From PALSA-1004 sp963804885 (GTDB lineage Bacteria; Pseudomonadota; Gammaproteobacteria; Burkholderiales; SG8-41): a DNA stretch of 64,000 bases. The notes beneath the pieces were generated by a model. The model saw nothing but the letters and a program-made list of their open reading frames with translations. It was not told the origin of the DNA and ran no database searches. How positions within the stretch are numbered: position 1 is the first letter of the stretch; every line of letters begins with the position of its first letter. A program made the translations under genes and the position numbers. Below are positions 57,308-64,000 of the stretch, piece after piece. The stretch lies in contig CAWDSF010000020.1 of NCBI GenBank assembly GCA_963804885.1, positions 1,054,001 through 1,118,000 of the forward strand, in the 5' to 3' direction.

Positions 57308-58141
57308 ATGTACCTTCAGTGCGGTAAATTCCGGCTGTCGCTCGCGCGCCCCCTTATCATGGGGATCGTCAATGTCACTCCCGATTCGTTTTCCGACGGC
57401 GGCAGTTTCGCCACCGCGAGCACGGCGCTCGCCCACGCGCGCCGGCTGGTGGACGAAGGCGCCGACCTCATCGACATTGGCGGCGAATCGACGCGTCCGG
57501 GCGCGGGCGGCGTCGCGCTCGAGGAGGAGCGCCGGCGCGTGTTGCCGGTGCTCGAGCACTTGCCGGCGGCACTGTCCCGGTCTCGATCGATACGCAAAAG
57601 CCCGAGCTCATGCGCGAAGCGATCGCGGCGGGCGCATCGATGATCAACGACGTCAACGCGCTGCAGGCCCCCGGCGCGCTCGAGGCGGTGGCGCAGAGCG
57701 GCGTCGCCGTCTGCCTCATGCACATGCAGGGCACGCCGGCCGACATGCAGACCGATCCGCATTACGACGACGTGGTCGCCGAGGTACTGGAATTTCTCGG
57801 CGATCGGATGCGCGCCGCGCCATGCTGCTGGCATCGCGCCCGACCGCATCGTGCTCGATCCGGGCTTCGGTTTCGGCAAGACGCTGGAGCACAATCTCGA
57901 GCTGCTGCGGCGGCTCGATCGCTTCGATACGACCGGCGCGGCCGTGCTGGCCGGCCTGTCGCGCAAAGGCATGCTCGGCCGGCTGACGGGCCGCGAGGTC
58001 GACGAGCGCGTGCATGCGAGCGTCGCGGCGGCGTTGATCGCGGTGCAGAATGGCGCGCGCATCGTGCGCGTGCACGATGTCGCGGCGACGCGCGATGCTT
58101 TGGCGGTGTGGACCGCAGTCAACCCGGTGACGGAACGATGA
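57308..58141 (+). CDS. folP: dihydropteroate synthase (frameshifted)
   Basis: Joins p-aminobenzoate to dihydropterin pyrophosphate in folate synthesis; the sulfonamide target. ATG 57308; pterin site IMGIVNVTPDSFSDGG, IDIGGESTRPG, and later DPGFGFGKTLEHN and LAGLSRKGMLG. A missing base near 57573 and an extra base near 57815-57829 split it into three frames; corrected length is 277 residues. Stop overlaps glmM (ATGA). Confidence 0.92.
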
Positions 58142-59503
58142 CCAGAAAATATTTCGGCACGGACGGCGTGCGCGGCACGCGTGGGCACCGCCCCGATCAC
58201 GCCGGACTTCGTCATGCAGCTGGGCTATGCCGCGGGCAAGGTGCTCGCGCGGCGTCGGCAAGGCGCGCAACGCGGCCGCACCGTGCTGATCGGCAAGGAC
58301 ACGCGCATCTCGGGCTACATGCTCGAATCGGCGCTCGAAGCGGGGCTGTCGCGCGGCCGGCGTCGACGTGCTGCTGGTGGGACCGATGCCGACGCCGGCG
58401 GTCGCGTATCTTGACGCGCGCACTGCGCCTGTCCGCCGGCATCGTGATCAGCGCCTCGCACAATCCTTACGACGACAACGGCATCAAGTTCTTCTCCGGC
58501 GACGGGTGCCAAGCTGCCGGACAAGGTCGAGACCGCGATCGAAACCGAGCTCGCCCGACCGTTGCAATGCAGCCTGTCGGCGCAACTCGGCAAGGTGCGC
58601 CGCATCGACGATGCGGCCGGGCGCTACATCGAGTTCTGCAAGAGCACGTTTCCGACGCAGCTCGATCTGCGCGGCCTGAAGCTCGTGGTCGACAGCGCGC
58701 ACGGCGCGACTATCACATCGCGCAACACGTGTTCCACGAGCTCGGCGCGGACGTGGTCGCGATCGGCAATCAACCCGACGGCTTCAACATCAACGCAGAG
58801 TGCGGCGCGACGCATCCCCAGGCACTGCAGGAGGCAGTCAGGCGCGAGCGTGCCGATCTCGGCATCGCGTTCGACGGCGACGGCGACCGGCTGGTCATGG
58901 TCGATGCCAGAGGGCACGATCTACGACGGCGACCAGCTGCTGTACGTGATTGCGAAGCCATCGCATGCAGCAGCGCCCGCAGTTGCGCGGCGGCGTCGTC
59001 GGCACGCTGATGACCAACTTCGGCACTCGAGCACGCGCTCGCGCGGCTCGAGCATTCCGTTCGCGCGCGCGAAGGTCGGCGACCGCTACGTGCTCGAGAT
59101 GCTGCAGGAACGCGGCTGGGAGCTCGGCGGCGGAGAATTCGGGGCACATCATCTGCCTCGACCACCACACGACCGGCGACGGCATCGTGTCGGCGCTGCA
59201 GGTGCTGGGCGCGCTGCGCGCGGACAAGACGACGCTCGCCAAAGCAGCGTCCGCGGCTGAAGCTATATCCGCAGGTGCTGATCAACGTGGAACCGCGCGC
59301 AAGCTTCGACTTCGGCGCGGACCGCGGCGTGAAGGCGGCCGTTGCGCAAGCCGACCAACGCGCTTGGCGCCAATGGCCGCGTGCTGCTGCGTGCATCGGG
59401 TACCGAGCCGGTCATTCGGGTGATGGTCGAAGGCAAGTCGCGCCCGCAAGTGACGGCACTCGCCGACAGCATCGCCGCGGCAGTGCGCAAAGCCGCGCGC
59501 TGA
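58138..59503 (+). CDS. glmM: phosphoglucosamine mutase (12 frame errors)
   Basis: Converts glucosamine-6-P to glucosamine-1-P for UDP-GlcNAc synthesis. Recognisable blocks in scattered frames: RKYFGTDGVRG, the active Ser in GIVISASHNPYDDNG, metal-binding FDGDGDR, FARAKVGDRYVLE, and SGTEPVIRVMVEG. Extra bases near 58180, 58352, 58413, 58506, 58909, 58958, 59025, 59053, 59133, 59256, 59353 and a missing base near 58710 account for all shifts and restore exactly 451 residues. The density of errors points to poor sequence, not decay. Confidence 0.9.
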
Positions 59504-59687
59504 CCCGCGATTTTTTCGCGCTCGCAACGTTGTTTCCGGCGCCTTGCAGCGCCTTGCGAGACGATGCGGCTGGAACGCCAAAATCCTTCTTGAATCAAGG
59601 CGCTCGGGCGCTGCACCCAACCTGATTTACGTTGACCCTGAACACCGACACCGGTAAAATTGCAACGTTTTGAGCGGGTGGAATTCG

Positions 59688-60452
59688 ATGCGTGGCAGGC
59701 TGGTCGCTGGCAACTGGAAGTTCAACGGCAATTTCGCTGCCAACGAACGGTTGCTCGGTCAATTACGCAGCGCCGCGGCGGGCTTGCAGGATGTCGAATG
59801 CGCGGTGTGCGTGCCGTATCCCTATCTGCATCAGGTGCGGCAGGCACTGGCGGGATCGCCGGTCGCGTGGGGCGGCCAGGACGTGAGCCAGTTCGAGCGC
59901 CGGCGCGTATACCGGCGAGGTGTACGGCGGGCATGCTGCGCGAGTTCGACTGCCGCTACGCGATCGTCGGCCATTCGGAACGCCGCAGCGATCTTCGGCG
60001 AGAGCGAATGCGGTAGTCGCGGCGAAGTATGTCGCGGCGCTGCACGAAGCGCTTACGCCGATCTTCTGCGTCGGCGAAACGCTTGCAGGAGCGCGAGAGC
60101 GGCGACACGGAGCAGGTGGTCGGCGCGCAGCTCGATGCGGTGATTGCGGCGGCGGGCGCGGCGGAATTGCGCAAGGCGGTCATCGCTTACGAGCCGGTGT
60201 GGGCGATCGGCACGGGCAAGACGGCGACGCCCGAGCAGGCGCAGGCGGCGCATGCGTTCATTCGCGCGAGCGGTCGCGGTGCAGGATCCGGCGATCGCGG
60301 CGAAGCTGGTGATTCTGTACGGCGGCAGCGTGAAGGCGGCGAATGCGGGCCAGTTGTTCGCGATGCCCGACATCGACGGCGGATTGATCGGCGGCGCGTC
60401 GCTGGTAGCGGAAGAATTCATGGCGATTTGTCGGGCCGCCGGGCGCGGCTAG
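59688..60452 (+). CDS. tpiA: triosephosphate isomerase (six extra bases)
   Basis: Interconverts dihydroxyacetone phosphate and glyceraldehyde-3-P. Start ATG 59688 (MRGRLVAGNWKFNG, substrate Lys), catalytic His in YAIVGHSERR, catalytic Glu in IAYEPVWAIGTGK, phosphate loop LYGGSVKAAN. Extra bases near 59898, 59932, 59990, 60006, 60088 and 60269; corrected length 252 residues. Upstream of secG as usual. Confidence 0.92.
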
Positions 60453-60483
60453 ACAGTCGCATAGACGTTTTAGCGAGAGGCTT

Positions 60484-60851
60484 ATGGAAACTCTGGTACT
60501 GGTGGTACACGTGATCGCAGCGCTCGGCATCATCGGGCTGGTGCTGCTCCAGCACGGCAAGGGCGCCGACATGGGCGCAGCGTTCGGCAGCGGCGCCTCG
60601 GGCAGCGTGTTCGGCGCGACCGGCTCGGCGAATTTCCTGAGCCGCGCGACCGCGATACTCGCGACGGTCTTCTTCCTGACCAGCCTCGGCCTCACTGGTT
60701 TTACGCGCACAAGGGCACCTCCAAAGGCGTGATGGCGACGCCGCCTGCGTCGACGGCGCCAGCGAAGGGGCCTGCCGCAGACGTGCCGGCGCCGTCGCCG
60801 GACAAGCCGGCAGCCGATGCGGATTCGAAGACGAAAGACATACCGAAATAG
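60484..60851 (+). CDS. secG: protein translocase subunit SecG (frameshifted)
   Basis: Small SecYEG subunit with two membrane helices (METLVLVVHVIAALGIIGLVLLQ and ATAILATVFFLTSLGLT) around the conserved GKGADMGAAFGSGASGSVFGATGSANFLSRAT loop. A missing base near 60699 (ACTGG for ACCTGG) diverts the frame; restored, it reads LTWFYAHKGTSKG then a Pro/Ala-rich tail to TAG 60849-60851, 122 residues. Confidence 0.92.
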
Positions 60852-60938
60852 TGGGTCAGGCGTGAAGCGTGAGGCGTGAGGCGGAGCTGGTGCTTTTGAA
60901 TTCCCCTCGCGCCTTACCCCTTACGCCTCACCGGTTTT
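60852..60938. repeat. heptad-period inverted repeat array with T-run after secG
   Basis: Units GGGTCAG, GCGTGAA, GCGTGAG, GCGTGAG, GCGGAGC face CCCCTCG, CGCCTTA, CCCCTTA, CGCCTCA, then CCGGTTTTTT. Same design as the nadK-recN array. The six-T run after the right arm makes it a likely secG terminator just before tRNA-Leu. Confidence 0.85.
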
Positions 60939-60942
60939 TTAC

Positions 60943-61027
60943 GCCGACGTGGTGGAATTGGTAGACACGCCGTCTTGAGGGGGCGGTGGCGAAAGCCGTG
61001 AGAGTTCGAGTCTCTCCGTCGGCACCA
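60943..61027 (+). tRNA. tRNA-Leu (anticodon GAG)
   Basis: 85-base class II tRNA with encoded CCA. Acceptor GCCGACG pairs with CGTCGGC; D arm GTGGTGGAATTGGTAGACAC; anticodon stem CCGTC/GGCGG with loop TTGAGGG, anticodon GAG; long variable arm GTGGCGAAAGCC; T arm with GTTCGAGTC. Reads CUC/CUU. The secG-tRNA-Leu-nuoA order is conserved in Betaproteobacteria. Confidence 0.97.
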
Positions 61028-61044
61028 GTAGTTCAGATGTGGAG

Positions 61045-61058
61045 TTGATAATTATCAA
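61045..61058 (+). promoter_or_regulatory. FNR/ANR-type box upstream of nuoA
   Basis: TTGATAATTATCAA exactly matches the FNR consensus TTGAT-N4-ATCAA, 138 bases before the nuoA ATG and 17 bases after tRNA-Leu. It suggests oxygen control of the nuo operon. The rest of the 169-base gap shows no confident promoter. Confidence 0.65.
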
Positions 61059-61196
61059 GCCTTTGCGCTGCGGGCTTAGTGACAATGCGGCAGGGTGTAT
61101 TCTCGGCAGGTGCAGTCAGGCGGGTATGTTGAGAGCGGTGCGACCACTTCGTTGAACTTCCGAATTTCAATTCGAATCTGATTCAGTAAGCCTCCG

Positions 61197-61565
61197 ATGT
61201 TAGAGAACTATTTTCCGATTCTGCTGTTTCTCGTGGTCGGCGCCGCCTTCGGCGTGGCGCCGGTCATCATGGGCAGCGGCATCAGCCGCCTGCTTGGCGT
61301 GCATCGCCCGGACAGCGAGAAGCTCTCACCGTACGAATGCGGCTTCGAGGCTTTCGAGGACGCGCGCATGAAGTTCGACGTGCGCTATTACCTGGTGGCG
61401 ATACTCTTCATCCTGTTCGATCTCGAGATTGCTTTCCTCTTTCCGTGGGCGATCGTGCTGCGCGAACTCGGCTTGTTCGGCCTCTTGTCGATGCTCGTCT
61501 TCCTCGCCATTCTCGTCGTCGGCTTCGTCTACGAGTGGAAGAAGGGCGCGCTCGAGTGGGACTAG
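61197..61565 (+). CDS. nuoA: NADH-quinone oxidoreductase subunit A
   Basis: 122-residue membrane subunit of complex I with three helices (ENYFPILLFLVVGAAFGVAPV, YYLVAILFILFDLEIAFLFPWAIV, LFGLLSMLVFLAILVVGFVYEWKKGALEWD) and the conserved KLSPYECGFEAFEDARMKFDVRYYL loop that lies near the quinone site. First gene of nuo; no frameshift. Confidence 0.97.
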   Translation: MLENYFPILLFLVVGAAFGVAPVIMGSGISRLLGVHRPDSEKLSPYECGFEAFEDARMKFDVRYYLVAILFILFDLEIAFLFPWAIVLRELGLFGLLSMLVFLAILVVGFVYEWKKGALEWD

Positions 61566-61583
61566 CGTTGAGAAAGGCACGTT

Positions 61584-62061
61584 ATGGCTGACGGCGGCGT
61601 AATGGACAAAGGGCTTCGTCGTGACCAGCGTCGACACGCTGATCAACTGGACGCGCACCGGCTCGCTGTGGCCGATGACGTTCGGCCTCGCATGCTGCGC
61701 GGTCGAGATGATGCACGCGGGCGCGTCGCGCTACGATCTCGACCGCTTCGGCATCGTGTTTCGCCCGAGCCCGCGCCAGTCGGACGTGATGATCGTCGCC
61801 GGCACGCTGTGCAACAAGATGGCGCCGGCACTGCGCAAGGTGTACGACCAGATGGCCGAGCCGCGCTGGGTGATTTCGATGGGCTCGTGCGCGAACGGCG
61901 GCGGCTACTATCACTATTCGTATTCGGTGGTGCGCGGCTGCGACCGCATCGTGCCCGTCGATATTTACGTGCCGGGCTGTCCGCCGACCGCGGAAGCGCT
62001 GCTCTACGGCATCATCCAGCTGCAGAACAAGATCAAGCGCACCAACACCATCGCCCGGTGA
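61584..62061 (+). CDS. nuoB: NADH-quinone oxidoreductase subunit B (frameshifted)
   Basis: Carries the terminal [4Fe-4S] cluster N2 next to the quinone site. Cluster ligands in FGLACCAVEMM, GSCANGGG and YVPGCPPTAEALLYG. An extra G near 61611-61613 shifts the frame after MADGGVMDKG; corrected it reads FVTTSVDTLINWTRTGSLWP and totals 158 residues, the usual length. Confidence 0.95.
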
Positions 62062-62075
62062 AATGAGTTCACGAG

Positions 62076-62684
62076 ATGACCACGCGTAATCAGGCCCTCG
62101 TCGAGAGCGTCCAGGCGGCCCTTGGCGGGCGGACCGTCGCCGTCTCGGAAGCTTTGGGCGAAGTGACGCTGGTCGTCAATGCAAGCGATGCGCTCGAAGT
62201 CATGACGGCGTTGCGCGACCACGCGGACCTGCGGTTCGAGCAGTTGATCGACATTTGCGGCGTCGATTACAGCGACTATTCGGGTTATGCGGGGCCGCGC
62301 TTCGCGGCGGTCTACCACCTGCTGAGCCTTACGCACAACCGTCGAGTCCGCGTGCGCGTGTTCTGCCCGGCCGACGATTTTCCGCTGGTCAATTCGGTTA
62401 TCGGCGTGTGGCCGGCCGCGAACTGGTACGAGCGCGAAGCGTTCGATCTGTACGGCATCGTGTTCGACGGCCATCCCGATTTGCGCCGCCTGCTCACCGA
62501 TTACGGCTTCATCGGCCACCCGTTCCGCAAGGACTTCCCGATTTACGGCAACGTCGAGATGCGCTACGACCCGGACCAGCAGCGCGTGATCTACCAGCCC
62601 GTCACCATCGAGCCGCGCGAGATCGTGCCGCGCATCGTGCGCGAGGAAAACTACGCTGACAGCGAAGGGTTCCGCAAGGGTTGA
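62076..62684 (+). CDS. nuoC: NADH-quinone oxidoreductase subunit C
   Basis: 202-residue peripheral-arm subunit (30 kDa type), separate from NuoD. Signature ANWYEREAFDLYGIVFDGHPDLRRLLTDYGFIGHPFRKDFP is intact. No frameshift. Stop is 5 bases before nuoD. Confidence 0.96.
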   Translation: MTTRNQALVESVQAALGGRTVAVSEALGEVTLVVNASDALEVMTALRDHADLRFEQLIDICGVDYSDYSGYAGPRFAAVYHLLSLTHNRRVRVRVFCPADDFPLVNSVIGVWPAANWYEREAFDLYGIVFDGHPDLRRLLTDYGFIGHPFRKDFPIYGNVEMRYDPDQQRVIYQPVTIEPREIVPRIVREENYADSEGFRKG

Positions 62685-62689
62685 AGTCG

Positions 62690-63944
62690 ATGGCAGAGAT
62701 CCGCAACTACACGATGAACTTCGGGCCGCAGCATCCGGCTGCGCACGGAGTGCTGCGTCTGGTGCTCGAGCTCGACGGCGAAGTGATCGAGCGCGCCGAC
62801 CCGCATATCGGCCTCCTGCACCGCGCGACCGAAAAGCTCGCCGAGCACGCGCACGTTCATCCAGTCGGTGCCGTACATGGACCGCCTCGACTACGTGTCG
62901 ATGATGTGCAACGAGCACGCGTACGTGATGGCGATCGAGAAGCTGCTCGGCGTCGACGTGCCGCTGCGCGCGCAGTACATCCGCGTGATGTTCGACGAGA
63001 TCACGCGCATCCTGAACCACCTCTTGTGGATCGGCGCGCACGCGCTCGACGTCGGCGCGATGACGGTCTTCCTGTACGCGTTCCGCGAGCGCGAAGACCT
63101 GATGGACTGCTACGAGGCCGTGTCGGGCGCGCGCATGCACGCGGCGTACTACCGGCCGGGCGGCGTCTACCGCGATCTGCCCGACACGATGCCGCAGTAC
63201 GAGGCGAGCCGGATCCACAACAAGGCAGCGGTCCGGGAGCTCAACGAAAACCGCCAGGGCTCGCTGCTCGACTTCATCGAGGATTTCACGCGCCGCTTTC
63301 CCGGCTACGTCGACGATTACGAGACGCTGCTCACCGACAACCGCATCTGGAAGCAGCGCACCGTCGGCATCGGCGTGGTGTCGCCCGAACGCGCGAAGGC
63401 GCTGGGTTTCACTGGCCCGATGCTGCGCGGCTCGGGCGTCGAATGGGACCTGCGCAAGAAGCAGCCGTACGAAGTCTACGACCGCCTGCAGTTCGACATT
63501 CCGGTCGGCGTCACCGGCGATTGCTACGACCGCTATCTCGTGCGCATCGAGGAATTCCGCCAGTCCAACCGCATCATCAAGCAGTGCGTCGACTGGCTGC
63601 GCCAGAACCCGGGGCCGGTGATGACTGACAGCCACAAGGTAGCACCACCGTCGCGCGTGGCGATGAAGACGAACATGGAAGAGCTGATCCACCACTTCAA
63701 GCTCTTCACCGAAGGCATGTACGTGCCGCCGGGCGAGACCTACGTGGGGATCGAACATCCGAAGGGCGAATTCGGCATTTATCTCGTGTCCGACGGCGCC
63801 AACAAGCCCTATCGCGTGAAAATTCGCGCGCCCGGTTACGTGCACCTGTCGGCGCTCGACGAAATGGTGCGCGGCCATATGATCGCCGACGTGGTCGCGA
63901 TTATCGGCACGCAGGACATCGTGTTCGGCGAGATTGACCGATGA
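62690..63944 (+). CDS. nuoD: NADH-quinone oxidoreductase subunit D (frameshifted)
   Basis: 49-kDa quinone-site subunit, related to hydrogenase large subunits. ATG 62690; NFGPQHPAAHGVLRLVLELDGE, PHIGLLHRATEKLAEH, YMDRLDYVSMMCNEHAY, and C-terminal DVVAIIGTQDIVFGEIDR. An extra C near 62852 splits the frame; removed it gives 417 residues, the normal length. It is the last indel seen; the following 1.1 kb is clean. Confidence 0.95.
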
Positions 63945-64000
63945 TACGGACGAATGCGATGAACGCGCCCCTCCTATTGAGTCCCGCAGCGCTCGAGCGC
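63941..64000 (+). CDS. nuoE: NADH-quinone oxidoreductase subunit E (start only)
   Basis: An open frame begins with ATG 63941, overlapping the nuoD stop (ATGA), or at ATG 63959, and runs off the window. Twenty codons are visible (MIRTNAMNAPLLLSPAALER). Identity is inferred from nuo order; the [2Fe-2S] region is outside. Confidence 0.65.
   Translation, partial: MIRTNAMNAPLLLSPAALER

Noticed and set aside
55301..60452. Programmed frameshifting in ftsH, glmM or tpiA
   Set aside because: Up to 12 shifts per gene at unrelated sequences with no slippery heptamers or shared context; sequence error explains it better.
62004..63878. 624-residue minus-strand ORF opposite nuoC/nuoD
   Set aside because: Antisense shadow; the plus strand encodes clear complex I subunits.

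Overview
The window is a high-GC, gene-dense chromosomal segment that reads as a Betaproteobacterium (Burkholderiales/Nitrosomonadales-like). The evidence is gene order and protein character: leuC-leuD-leuB-asd-fimV-truA-trpF-trpB-trpA-accD-folC-dedD-cvpA-purF-metZ, grpE-dnaK-dnaJ, carA-carB-greA, and rlmE-ftsH-folP-glmM-tpiA-secG-tRNA-Leu-nuoABCD. No species is claimed. No gene-free gap exceeds about 300 bases. The window opens inside leuC and closes just inside nuoE.

Layout. 1-17.3 kb (+): leucine, aspartate-family and tryptophan synthesis, FimV/HubP, TruA, AccD, FolC, a SPOR protein, CvpA, PurF and MetZ; metZ is preceded by what looks like a SAM-II riboswitch plus terminator. 17.3-20.5 kb (-): lpxH, two cyclophilins and a TPR protein. 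20.7-23.3 kb (+): cysS and a CNT nucleoside transporter. 23.3-33.6 kb (mostly -): accessory genes, namely a TPR-GT41 glycosyltransferase, a TylF-like methyltransferase, a GST, a SelW-like protein with in-frame UGA, a molybdenum hydroxylase pair (IorA/IorB type), CoxG, malonyl-CoA decarboxylase and a divergent XdhC. 33.6-42.8 kb: YqgE, a quinone oxidoreductase, dnaJ-dnaK-grpE with heat-shock promoters, a holin-like protein, hemH, hrcA and nadK. 42.9-46.7 kb: recN, a UGSC-motif selenoprotein candidate with a coupled partner gene, and fur. 46.8-55.1 kb: bamE with a long KAEAA tail, dapB, carAB, greA, DUF4149, yhbY and rlmE. 55.3-64 kb: ftsH, folP, glmM, tpiA, secG, tRNA-Leu(GAG) and the start of the nuo operon.

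Most notable: two independent genes need an in-frame UGA to be read as selenocysteine. They are a SelW/Rdx-family CxxU protein (26704-26934, -) and a UGSC-motif protein (44576-45112, +). Each has, 14-18 bases after the UGA, a hairpin whose 5-base loop reads AGUnU, as expected of a bacterial SECIS element. This implies a host that makes selenoproteins, although selA, selB and selC are not in the window.

Sequence quality: about 33 single-base indels break otherwise intact housekeeping genes, 27 of them between 55.5 and 62.9 kb (glmM alone needs 12 corrections). When they are undone, every affected protein returns to its family length. I read these as sequencing or assembly errors, not pseudogenes, and annotate the affected genes as CDS spanning the frameshifts.

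A family of intergenic inverted arrays with 7-base periodicity (TGAGGCG-like or GGATTGA-like units) fills several gene junctions and in some places ends in T-runs, suggesting a terminator role.
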